DNA of 7,871 bases from Actinomycetota bacterium (GCA_019347725.1 JAHWKV010000034.1:1-7871), one strand, 5' to 3'. Positions 1 to 5,358 are shown, numbered from the stretch's first letter. The notes: generated by a model from the sequence alone, not told the origin. Made by a program: numbers and translations.

Positions 1-19
1 AGTCGGGATTGGCGTTCAC
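1..19 (-). CDS. possible first codons of the next dcw gene (partial)
   Basis: A GTG codon lies 4 bases after the ftsI stop and opens a frame (M-N-A-N-P-D) that runs off the left edge. In dcw clusters ftsI is usually followed closely by a Mur ligase gene such as murE, so a gene is expected here. No convincing Shine-Dalgarno site is visible (only a distant GCAGG). Six codons cannot identify a product, so both the start and the identity are inferred from gene order. Confidence 0.2.
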
Positions 20-23
20 GGCG

Positions 24-1745
24 CTAACGGCCTGCGGCGGCCAACGACGTGCTGTCCGTTCCCGTGGGTCTGGCCTCAGAGCCCGACCGTGCCCGCCGCA
101 GGCCGAACTCCAACACCTCTTGAAAGGTGAACGCCGCAGTCTGGCCGGCAAGAATCGGGTCCGGGTCATCCAGGACGACCGAGACAACAAGCCTGGGATT
201 TTCGGCGGGGGCAAAACCTGCAAAAGAAGCCATGTAACCCGAGTATCCACCCTTCGACGCCTTCTGTGCCGTGCCGGTCTTTCCGGCCACGACGTAACCC
301 GGGACCTGGGCAGCCTGGCCGGTCCCCATGTCGCTCTCGGTCACTCCTACGAGGATATCGGTCACCTGCTCCGCCGTGCTTTGCTCTATCACCCGCTGCG
401 GAGTCGGGCGTGGCGTCTGAGTGACGGCCCCGTCGGCTCCAATCGTGCCCTTGATCAGGTTGGGCGGGGCCTCGAGACCGCCGGTGGCCAAAGTAGCGTA
501 GGCGTTGGCTATCTGAATCGGCGTAGCGGCGATACCTTGTCCGATCGAAATGGTTCCGAGTGAGGTGCCCCACCACTGACTAGGCTCCGGCAAGATGCCG
601 TGGGCCTCGCCGGGGAAATCAATACCCGTCTGGCGACCAAAGCCGAAACGTTGGAGGTAGTCGTGCAACCCTTCATCGCCCAATCGCTGCGCCACCTGAA
701 TAGTCCCCACGTTGGAAGAGGCCTGAATCACCTCAGCAAACGAGAGGTTCACCACGGGGTGCGCGTGAGAGTCCTTAAAAACCTTACTTCCGATCTTAAG
801 GTTGTCGGCCACGCGCATGCTCTCGCCTGAACTGGTCACCCGTCTATCGATAGCGGCTGCAGCAGTTACCATCTTCAGCACCGAACCGGGCTCATAAAGA
901 TCCGCCACTGCCCGGTTGCGGCGGTCGTCTGCGTCACTGGAGTCCAAATCGTTGGGGTCAAAGCTCCCGGAGTTCGCCATCGCCACAATGTCACGGCTGG
1001 AGGGATCCATGACGATGATCGAACCGCCCTTGCTGCCCCACCGCTCGGCGGCGCGCTCGAGGGCCGCCTCGGCCTCGTGCTGAATCTGACGGTCGATGGT
1101 CAGGATCAGGTCCCTTCCCGAGATCGCCCGCTGCACGGACGACTCCCCGGAAGGAATTTGCCGGCCAAGCGGATCGCGCTCCATCATTACCTTGCCGTCC
1201 CGGCCCGTGAGCAGATCGTCGTACCTATACTCCAAGCCTCCCAGTCCTTCATTTTCGGCGCCTACGAAACCTACGACCTGCGAGGCAAGGGGTCCTGCCG
1301 GATAAATTCGCTTCGATTCGGGGACCAGGTGGATACCCGGAAGCTGCAGCTCCTCCACCCGCGTAGCCACGGAGTCATCGACTTTGCGCGCCAGATACAC
1401 AAATCCGGAATCACGGCTTAGCTTTTCCTGCAAGCCCTCGACGTCCTGGTTCAAAACCGGGGCCAGCCCTTCAGCCGCACGCCTGGGATCGGTCACCTGG
1501 TGTGGATCGGCGTACACGGTTTTGACGTCGATGGAGATCGCCAGCTCCGTCCCATCCGAGGCGAGAATCGACCCTCGCTGAGCCGGCACGATCATCGTTC
1601 GCTGGCGCTGATTGGCCGCCAGCTCGGTGAAGCGGCTGGAATCGACTATCTGCAGCCAGAACATTCGCGTGGCCACGATCCCGAAGCCCGCCAACAGTGC
1701 TACGAGCAGGCTGAACAGACGCATCGACTTAGACCTGGACGCCAT
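24..1745 (-). CDS. ftsI: FtsI, division-specific peptidoglycan transpeptidase (class B penicillin-binding protein)
   Basis: This 573-residue protein cross-links septal peptidoglycan on the outer face of the membrane, working with FtsW, FtsQ, FtsL and FtsB. One N-terminal membrane helix (about 10-34) anchors it. The PBP dimerisation domain follows (about 50-205), then the transpeptidase domain (about 235-550). All three catalytic motifs are intact: S288-V-L-K291 (acylated serine), S343-S-N345 and K489-T-G-T492. The protein ends soon after the catalytic domain, with no PASTA repeats, which fits FtsI rather than SpoVD or PBP2x. The ATG is preceded by AGGAGG (1753-1758) at 7 bases, directly after the ftsL stop codon, so the two genes are very likely cotranscribed and coupled. 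No terminator is seen after the stop, so the operon probably continues leftwards. Confidence 0.96.
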   Translation of the reverse strand: MASRSKSMRLFSLLVALLAGFGIVATRMFWLQIVDSSRFTELAANQRQRTMIVPAQRGSILASDGTELAISIDVKTVYADPHQVTDPRRAAEGLAPVLNQDVEGLQEKLSRDSGFVYLARKVDDSVATRVEELQLPGIHLVPESKRIYPAGPLASQVVGFVGAENEGLGGLEYRYDDLLTGRDGKVMMERDPLGRQIPSGESSVQRAISGRDLILTIDRQIQHEAEAALERAAERWGSKGGSIIVMDPSSRDIVAMANSGSFDPNDLDSSDADDRRNRAVADLYEPGSVLKMVTAAAAIDRRVTSSGESMRVADNLKIGSKVFKDSHAHPVVNLSFAEVIQASSNVGTIQVAQRLGDEGLHDYLQRFGFGRQTGIDFPGEAHGILPEPSQWWGTSLGTISIGQGIAATPIQIANAYATLATGGLEAPPNLIKGTIGADGAVTQTPRPTPQRVIEQSTAEQVTDILVGVTESDMGTGQAAQVPGYVVAGKTGTAQKASKGGYSGYMASFAGFAPAENPRLVVSVVLDDPDPILAGQTAAFTFQEVLEFGLRRARSGSEARPTGTDSTSLAAAGR

Positions 1746-1758
1746 TGTGGAGCCTCCT

Positions 1759-2151
1759 CTAGTCGAGCTGCTGCGGCTCTGCCGGTACCACTAGACCCAG
1801 CTCGACGGCCATCTGCGAGATCGTCTCTGGAGACTCCGCCGTCGCCACCTCGCTGCGGAGCTGCCTATGCCGGGATTGTTCCTCCGCGACCCTCGATTGC
1901 ACATCCGACAGAGCGAACGAGGTCTGCGCCAGATAGATGTTCACCAACACCAAGCCGAACACCACGATTCCCGCCATCAGGACGCCCGGCAGCGCCCGGC
2001 TGCGTCGCGCCTTCGCCGGAATGGATCTGGGTAAACTCCGGGGAGCGGACCGCCGGGGCGCATGAGCAGGACTGGTGACGACCTTCAACGGCAACTCAGG
2101 CGCCGGTGCATAGCGCCTGGCGCCGGTGACTGCTTGCTTCGTTGCCACCAT
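1759..2151 (-). CDS. ftsL: FtsL-like septum protein
   Basis: A 130-residue bitopic membrane protein with the layout of FtsL. It has a basic, proline-rich cytoplasmic tail (about 1-53), one membrane helix (about 54-76) and a periplasmic segment of coiled-coil character (about 78-106). It ends in a short conserved-looking part (SPETISQMAVELGLV) that resembles the FtsL/DivIC C-terminus. FtsL forms the FtsQLB complex that activates septal synthesis by FtsW and FtsI. Primary sequence in this family is weakly conserved, so the call rests on topology and on position between rsmH and ftsI, where ftsL normally sits. The ATG overlaps the rsmH stop as TGATG and has AGGAGG 7 bases upstream. A TTG one codon earlier (2154) is less likely. 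Confidence 0.8.
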   Translation of the reverse strand: MVATKQAVTGARRYAPAPELPLKVVTSPAHAPRRSAPRSLPRSIPAKARRSRALPGVLMAGIVVFGLVLVNIYLAQTSFALSDVQSRVAEEQSRHRQLRSEVATAESPETISQMAVELGLVVPAEPQQLD

Positions 2152-3119
2152 CAAGCCACCTCCTCGAGTTTTTCGGCCACCCTCAGACGCGCGCTGTCGG
2201 AGCGGGGGTTATCCTTGACTTCCTCGGCGGACGGCCGGGTGGGCTTGCCCGTCAGAACTGTCAACTTTGGCGTGGTGCCGCACACGCATACCGGGAAGTC
2301 CTTCGGACAGACGCACTCCGTAGCCGCATCTCTGAAGAACCGCTTCACTATGCGGTCTTCCAGCGAGTGGTAGCTGATAACCGCCACACGACCACCCGTC
2401 CGCAGGCAAGCTACCGCCGACTCCAATGAGGCCCGCAGGCTCTCCAGCTCATCGTTGACCTCGATCCTCAGTGCTTGGAAGGTACGTCGCGCGGGGTGAG
2501 GGCCGGTTCGTCTTGACGCAGCCGGAATGGCGGTGCGAACCACCTCCGCCAGATCGTCTGACTTTTCGAACGCCCTTGACGTCCTCCGGTTCACGATGGC
2601 TCGCGCGATCCGGCGCGCGTACCGCTCCTCGCCGTACTCAAATAGGACCCGAACCAACTCCTTGGCCGAATAGCCGTTCACGATGTCCGCCGCCGTGGTC
2701 GGTGCATCCTGATCCATTCGCATGTCCAGATCAGAGCCGGACCGGTAGCTGAAACCACGATCGAGCCGGTCCAGCTGAGCGGAACTCACCCCAAGGTCGT
2801 AAAGAACGGCCCCAACCTTTTCGTATCCCAAAGAAGCGATCACCTCATCCAGCTCTCTAAAATTTCCCCTTGCCAGCTTCACCCGCGATCCGAACGGCTC
2901 CAGTCGAGCGCCAGCCGCCTGCAACGCCTGCTCGTCGCGGTCAATTCCGATCACGGTCAATCCGTTAAACCGCTGCAGGAACGCCTCGGCATGCCCTCCG
3001 GCGCCCAAGGTACAGTCCACCAATACATCGGCATCCTCCAACGGTGGCCCCAGCCATTTCAGTACAGCCGGGACCAGGACCGGTACGTGCTTGAAATCCG
3101 GCTCTGCGTTAGCGGTCAA
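2151..3119 (-). CDS. rsmH: RsmH (MraW), 16S rRNA m4C1402 methyltransferase
   Basis: A 322-residue S-adenosylmethionine-dependent enzyme that N4-methylates C1402 of 16S rRNA in the ribosomal P site. Family signatures are complete: HVPVL near the N-terminus (11-15), the SAM-binding DCTLGAGGHA (35-44), an acidic strand end at GID (58-60), YDLGVSS (107-113), LDMRMD (131-136), HPARRTFQALRI (208-219) and SYHSLEDRIVK (249-259). A cysteine cluster near the C-terminus (C269, C271, C278, C280) is of a kind seen in many RsmH proteins. Length is normal. The only start codon in frame before the conserved core is a TTG at 3119, with a weak ribosome-binding site. It lies 4 bases after the stop of the small membrane ORF, so initiation may depend on coupling. 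Confidence 0.97.
   Translation of the reverse strand: MTANAEPDFKHVPVLVPAVLKWLGPPLEDADVLVDCTLGAGGHAEAFLQRFNGLTVIGIDRDEQALQAAGARLEPFGSRVKLARGNFRELDEVIASLGYEKVGAVLYDLGVSSAQLDRLDRGFSYRSGSDLDMRMDQDAPTTAADIVNGYSAKELVRVLFEYGEERYARRIARAIVNRRTSRAFEKSDDLAEVVRTAIPAASRRTGPHPARRTFQALRIEVNDELESLRASLESAVACLRTGGRVAVISYHSLEDRIVKRFFRDAATECVCPKDFPVCVCGTTPKLTVLTGKPTRPSAEEVKDNPRSDSARLRVAEKLEEVA
2159..2164 (-). promoter_or_regulatory. ribosome-binding site of ftsL, inside the rsmH 3' end
   Basis: AGGAGG on the minus strand, 7 bases before the ATG at 2151. It lies within the last codons of rsmH. It favours ATG 2151 over the TTG at 2154 and points to translational coupling of rsmH and ftsL. Confidence 0.75.
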
Positions 3120-3123
3120 GCCG

Positions 3124-3252
3124 CTATCTGATGACTCTGAGCAAAACCAGCGCCAAACTCAGATAGCCGCCCAGCAGCGAAGCCGCTATCCCCAGCAACA
3201 TGCACGTCTGGCGAAGCTCCTTGTTCAGCAAAGATGCCGATGTTCCGCCCAT
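3124..3252 (-). CDS. small single-pass membrane protein between mraZ and rsmH (42 residues)
   Basis: I do not recognise this gene. The ORF codes for 42 residues: a short polar N-terminus (MGGTSASLLNKELRQTC), then one long hydrophobic helix (about 18-38), ending in RVIR, positive after the helix. The ATG at 3252 has a strong purine-rich ribosome-binding site (GGGAGGGAG, 3262-3270) 9 bases upstream. A GTG one codon earlier (3255) has 6-base spacing and is equally possible. The stop lies 4 bases before the rsmH start, typical of coupled genes. A longer version of the same frame (67 residues) lacks such a site. A different frame, 97 residues and ending at 3116, overlaps the rsmH start but reads as low-complexity shadow sequence. 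A role in division or cell-wall synthesis is inferred from position only. Confidence 0.55.
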   Translation of the reverse strand: MGGTSASLLNKELRQTCMLLGIAASLLGGYLSLALVLLRVIR

Positions 3253-3261
3253 CACACACAG

Positions 3262-3270
3262 CTCCCTCCC
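3262..3270 (-). promoter_or_regulatory. ribosome-binding site of the 42-residue membrane ORF
   Basis: GGGAGGGAG on the minus strand, 9 bases before ATG 3252 and 6 before GTG 3255. It is the best Shine-Dalgarno candidate between mraZ and rsmH and is the main argument that the small ORF is translated. Confidence 0.55.
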
Positions 3271-3341
3271 CGGTTGCTCCGGATGACCTAAACCTGTCGC
3301 GCTGCAGGGTCGACCTGTTGCGCCCAACGCTGTGTCGCTTG

Positions 3342-3761
3342 TCAGTCAAGCTGTTCCGCAATCGCTTCGTATTCAGATTCCACGCCTTCCTTGTAGTGCA
3401 ACCAGGCATCGCGATCCCATATCTCAGCCCGATCCGATACGCCTATGAAAGCCACTTCCTTTCCAAGCTCCGCGTACTGGCGCAGCCCGGCCGGAATGGA
3501 CATCCGCCCAGACTTGTCGATCGCCTCCTCCGAAGCCGACGAGAAGAACAGCCGGTTGTAGTCCCGGTTGGCCTTGCGGTCCGAAGAGTGCTGCTGCAAG
3601 TGCTCGGCTCGCTGCTCGAAGCGCTGCGTAGTCATTACGAACAGGCACCGCTCCTGACCGGCCGTGACAACCACCTCGTCGGAGAGTTCGGTCCGCCACT
3701 TGGCAGGAAGGAACACCCGACCTTTGGCGTCGACGGTGTGCATGAACTCTCCGAGCAACAT
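3342..3761 (-). CDS. mraZ: MraZ, transcriptional regulator of the dcw cluster
   Basis: A 139-residue protein with two AbrB-like (SpoVT/MraZ) half-domains, each carrying the signature loop: DAKGRVFLP (11-19) and DKSGRMSIP (82-90). It starts MLLGEFMHTVD, close to the family norm, and has normal length. MraZ forms a ring-shaped oligomer and binds direct repeats upstream of its own gene, usually repressing the dcw operon. Such repeats are present at 3846-3879. The ATG is preceded by AGGGAG (3769-3774) at 7 bases. It is the first gene of the cluster here, followed after an 89-base gap by the small membrane ORF and then rsmH. Confidence 0.97.
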   Translation of the reverse strand: MLLGEFMHTVDAKGRVFLPAKWRTELSDEVVVTAGQERCLFVMTTQRFEQRAEHLQQHSSDRKANRDYNRLFFSSASEEAIDKSGRMSIPAGLRQYAELGKEVAFIGVSDRAEIWDRDAWLHYKEGVESEYEAIAEQLD

Positions 3762-3796
3762 GTGCTAGCTCCCTGGGCAAAATGTGGATCCTCTTC

Positions 3797-3847
3797 GGTG
3801 GGTCGCCTTCGGCATACGATGTCGGATGTGACACGGACCCCTGCACC
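3797..3847 (-). ncRNA. foldable mraZ 5' leader; candidate mraW-type RNA motif
   Basis: Downstream of the predicted mraZ start point, GGGTC (3836-3840) can pair with GACCC (3800-3804). GGT (3845-3847) can pair with ACC (3797-3799) across a 4-base bulge, enclosing a short GCC-GAA-GGC hairpin (3805-3813). A competing pairing is possible: GGGTCC (3835-3840) with GGATCC (3786-3791), with one G-U pair. An RNA element called the mraW motif is known from actinobacterial leaders of this operon. I cannot check its consensus here, so the match is inferred from position and foldability. Confidence 0.3.
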
Positions 3848-3879
3848 ACTTTGCGCCACATTACGCCACCCAAATCCCG
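3846..3879 (-). promoter_or_regulatory. putative MraZ boxes (direct repeats, 10-bp period)
   Basis: On the minus strand GTGG recurs at exact 10-bp intervals (3866-3869, 3856-3859, 3846-3849), as GTGGC, GTGGC, GTGGT. A fourth related CGGG lies at 3876-3879 in the same register. MraZ is known to bind TGGGN-like direct repeats separated by 5 bases ahead of its own gene, which is the same geometry. The repeats overlap the -10 element and spacer of the predicted mraZ promoter, as expected for a repressor site. Confidence 0.6.
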
Positions 3880-3887
3880 CTAGTCAA
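3858..3887 (-). promoter_or_regulatory. mraZ/dcw promoter (TTGACT - 18 bp - TAATGT)
   Basis: On the minus strand TTGACT (3882-3887) and TAATGT (3858-3863) are separated by 18 bases, close to the primary sigma-factor consensus. Transcription would start near 3851, giving a leader of about 90 bases before mraZ. Confidence 0.6.
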
Positions 3888-3909
3888 CGTTCTGAACGCT
3901 TCTCTCCAG

Positions 3910-3927
3910 AATTACAACGATGTAATT
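3910..3927. repeat. perfect inverted repeat upstream of the mraZ promoter
   Basis: AATTACA and TGTAATT are exact inverted copies separated by ACGA. The element is AT-rich in GC-rich surroundings and ends 22 bp upstream of the -35 hexamer. It could be an operator for a dimeric regulator. It could also be part of the end of the HNH transcript, although no T-tract follows it on the minus strand. Confidence 0.45.
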
Positions 3928-3997
3928 TGGAGCCGATGCATTTATGCGAGGTACTAGTGGGCGGTGCAGTGTTCAGGACTCGTAGCCGGAAAGAGCC

Positions 3998-4534
3998 TCA
4001 GCTGGGGACTGAAGTTAGCAAAGGAAGGTTTGGGCGGGGCTTACCTACCGACAGGTAGGTTTCCCATGCCGGGTGGGTCTTACCGACTGCCGCGATCAGA
4101 AACAGGCTGTCGCTGGGTACACGAGGCGGCCGCTTTAGCTTCATACCAACCTCATTGAGCAGGAGGTTCTCCTTGCGGGCGTTGCAGGAGCGACACGAGG
4201 CCACCACGTTGTCCCACGTGTGCGTACCGCCCTTGGACCGCGGCTTGATGTGATCTACGTTCTCAGCCGCCGAACCGCAGTACTGGCATTGGTAGTCGTC
4301 TCGGGCGAAGACGGCCCTGCGGCTGAGCGTCGCCCGGGCGCGATAGGGCACCTTGACGAAATAAATCATTCGCACCACCGACGGGATGGGAACGCTGAGG
4401 CGCTCGGAGTGGTAACAGCCGTCGTCGGCATGCTCGATGACAGCTTTCGATTTCAGGACGAGCACGGCTGCCCGCCGTGCTGAAACTATGCAAAGCGGCT
4501 GGTAGGAAGCGTTCAAGACCAGTGCTTTGGTCAA
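3998..4534 (-). CDS. HNH nuclease-fold protein (actinobacterial type)
   Basis: A 178-residue protein with an HNH/zinc-finger domain at about 70-125: CxxC at C83-C86, the motif DHIKPRSKGGTHTW (94-107) with H95, then N109 and a second CxxC at C114-C117 followed by NARK. The first 65 residues (LVLNASYQPL at 6-15) match the usual N-terminal part of small HNH proteins common in Actinobacteria. The domain chemistry is metal-dependent DNA cleavage, but the cellular role of this subfamily is not settled. WETYL (157-161) is about where relatives usually end, leaving a tail of 17 residues. The start is TTG with AGGAG (4542-4546) 7 bases upstream, better supported than any ATG. It is separated from both the MerR gene and mraZ by spacers of over 200 bases, so it may be transcribed alone. 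Confidence 0.92.
   Translation of the reverse strand: MTKALVLNASYQPLCIVSARRAAVLVLKSKAVIEHADDGCYHSERLSVPIPSVVRMIYFVKVPYRARATLSRRAVFARDDYQCQYCGSAAENVDHIKPRSKGGTHTWDNVVASCRSCNARKENLLLNEVGMKLKRPPRVPSDSLFLIAAVGKTHPAWETYLSVGKPRPNLPLLTSVPS
4043..4060. repeat. perfect 7-bp hairpin inside the 3' end of the HNH gene
   Basis: ACCTACC and GGTAGGT are separated by GACA. The repeat covers codons in the C-terminal tail just past the usual end of the family. No T-tract follows on the minus strand, so it is not a classical terminator. Confidence 0.4.
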
Positions 4535-4541
4535 GCCCCAT

Positions 4542-4546
4542 CTCCT
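4542..4546 (-). promoter_or_regulatory. ribosome-binding site that fixes the TTG start of the HNH gene
   Basis: AGGAG on the minus strand, 7 bases before the TTG at 4534. No ATG or GTG in this frame has a comparable site. Confidence 0.65.
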
Positions 4547-4548
4547 TC

Positions 4549-4563
4549 CGGCTGAAACAGCCG
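4549..4563. repeat. perfect hairpin just upstream of the HNH ribosome-binding site
   Basis: CGGCTG and CAGCCG pair exactly around a 3-base loop. The hairpin ends 2 bases before the AGGAG site. In the mRNA it would sit immediately 5' of the ribosome-binding site and could modulate initiation or mRNA stability. That function is inferred. Confidence 0.45.
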
Positions 4564-4576
4564 ATGGCTCTGGTGC

Positions 4577-4606
4577 CCCATGCGCTCAAAACCCACGCGC
4601 TCAAAA
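4577..4606. repeat. tandem direct repeat, two 15-bp copies
   Basis: On the minus strand the unit TTTTGAGCGCRTGGG occurs twice head to tail (4592-4606 and 4577-4591), identical in 14 of 15 positions. It lies upstream of the HNH start, next to the hairpin at 4549-4563. It may be a paired protein-binding site or a slippage duplication. Confidence 0.55.
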
Positions 4607-4635
4607 GGGGCGGCACCCTAACTTACCTAGAGGTG

Positions 4636-4641
4636 AGTATA
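4636..4641 (-). promoter_or_regulatory. possible -10 element for the HNH gene
   Basis: TATACT on the minus strand, close to the TATAAT consensus, about 100 bases before the HNH start. No good -35 hexamer is found at 16-18 bp, so support is weak. If used, the tandem 15-bp repeat and the hairpin at 4549-4563 would both lie in the leader. Confidence 0.25.
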
Positions 4642-4683
4642 AGTGACCCAGGAAGATGGGCAGGCTACACAACGGGTTTTATT

Positions 4684-4710
4684 CGGCACACCAGTTGCAG
4701 GAGTGTGCCG
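4684..4710. repeat. 8-bp perfect stem-loop between the MerR and HNH genes
   Basis: CGGCACAC and GTGTGCCG pair exactly around an 11-base loop, 45 bases after the MerR stop. The strong GC stem is in the right place to end or stabilise the MerR transcript. On the minus strand it is followed by AATAAAA and not by T residues, so it is not a canonical intrinsic terminator. An operator role is also possible. Confidence 0.45.
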
Positions 4711-4754
4711 GACGACCAACTACGACCGATGCCCACCGAACCGATCTGCTCGGA

Positions 4755-5258
4755 TCAGGCCTCGGCCTTCTTTCGCTGCTGCTCCTGCGAAACGGTGTCA
4801 TTGGCGATCCGCAAGGTTTCCACAAACTCTTCGCGGTCTCTGAGGAAGTCGGCCACGCCTTGATCGAGGCTGCGGGTAATCTCGTCGAGTGCCACGAAGA
4901 AGGACATCTGGCCCTGACGCAGCGCATCGAGAATCTCCTCATCGTCGTGCGCGACCCGGTAAATGCTCTTGCCGTCGGTAATGAGCTTGACCTCCGAGAG
5001 GTGCTCTTCGAGACCGGCTTTTTTACGCAGGTAATCCCACGCCCGGCGCACTCGCTGGAGCGACATCCCGCCGTCGAGCATAGCCTTTACGACCTTCAGT
5101 GCCACCAGGTCTCGGAAGGAGTAGAGACGTCGCACACCCGGCCGGCCCCCGGTCGATTGCACACTTGGCTTAACTAAGCCGCTTTGATCCCAGTACCGGA
5201 TCTGATGGCTGGTGCAACCAGTGAATCGACACGCGTGCTTAACACTGAACCCCTCCAA
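4755..5258 (-). CDS. MerR-family regulator, FtsR (Rv1828)-like
   Basis: A 167-residue DNA-binding protein. The MerR winged helix-turn-helix occupies about 4-75, with the recognition segment HQIRYWDQSGLVKPS (18-32), the wing RRLYSFRDL (43-51) and a following helix LDGGMSLQRVRRAWDYL (61-77). The C-terminal part (about 85-140; LITDGKSIYRV at 92-102 and GQMSFFVALDEI at 116-127) lacks metal-binding cysteines. From memory it resembles the C-terminus of FtsR/Rv1828, an actinobacterial regulator that activates ftsZ in Corynebacterium glutamicum. It is shorter than Rv1828 (about 247 residues), so orthology is not certain. The start is TTG with AAGGGG 6 bases upstream. Inverted repeats upstream (5273-5285 and 5307-5343) are candidates for its own operator. 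It is encoded two genes upstream of mraZ, which supports a division-related role by context only. Confidence 0.88.
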   Translation of the reverse strand: MEGFSVKHACRFTGCTSHQIRYWDQSGLVKPSVQSTGGRPGVRRLYSFRDLVALKVVKAMLDGGMSLQRVRRAWDYLRKKAGLEEHLSEVKLITDGKSIYRVAHDDEEILDALRQGQMSFFVALDEITRSLDQGVADFLRDREEFVETLRIANDTVSQEQQRKKAEA

Positions 5259-5272
5259 TGATGGCCCCTTCC

Positions 5273-5285
5273 AAAGAGTCTCTTT
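5273..5285. repeat. palindrome in the leader of the MerR-family gene
   Basis: AAAGAG and CTCTTT flank a single central base. The palindrome ends 14 bases before the TTG start, partly next to the ribosome-binding site. It could be an operator of the regulator or a weak RNA hairpin. Confidence 0.35.
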
Positions 5286-5306
5286 AACTAATATTTAGGA
5301 CGTCGG

Positions 5307-5343
5307 GTCTGCGACAGGTGTATCTGTTCTACACACCGCAGAC
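5307..5343. repeat. large two-part inverted repeat upstream of the MerR-family gene
   Basis: Outer arms GTCTGC (5307-5312) and GCAGAC (5338-5343) are exact inverted copies. Inside them GGTGT (5317-5321) and ACACC (5333-5337) also pair, giving an 11-bp stem interrupted by a 4-base bulge (GACA), with an 11-base loop. The centre overlaps a possible -10 element. This fits an operator for a dimeric regulator such as the adjacent MerR protein, or a structured leader if transcription starts further upstream. Confidence 0.5.
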
Positions 5344-5354
5344 GGGATTCGCAA
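5326..5354 (-). promoter_or_regulatory. possible promoter of the MerR-family gene
   Basis: On the minus strand TTGCGA (5349-5354) and TAGAAC (5326-5331) are 17 bases apart. Both hexamers match the sigma-70 type consensus only moderately. The -10 falls inside the inverted repeat at 5307-5343, which would allow direct autoregulation. Confidence 0.25.
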
Positions 5355-5358
5355 GATG

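Noticed and set aside
24..1745. SpoVD or PBP2x-type protein instead of FtsI
   Set aside because: No PASTA domains follow the transpeptidase domain, and the gene directly follows rsmH-ftsL, the normal place of ftsI.
3116..3409. 97-residue frame overlapping the mraZ-rsmH gap and ending at the rsmH start
   Set aside because: It overlaps the end of mraZ, has no ribosome-binding site at its start and has an unstructured composition. The 42-residue frame has a strong site and a membrane helix.
3234..4058. Long plus-strand frame (274 residues) opposite mraZ and the HNH tail
   Set aside because: It runs antisense to the clearly real mraZ and across its promoter, shows no family signature, and is explained as a shadow of GC-rich coding DNA.
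4577..4606. TGGG-containing tandem repeat as extra MraZ boxes
   Set aside because: The period is 15 bp, not the 10 bp of MraZ sites, and only two units are present.
4263..4616. 117-residue minus-strand frame overlapping the HNH gene
   Set aside because: It is in another frame over the conserved HNH domain and has no recognisable motif. It contains the tandem repeat only by position.
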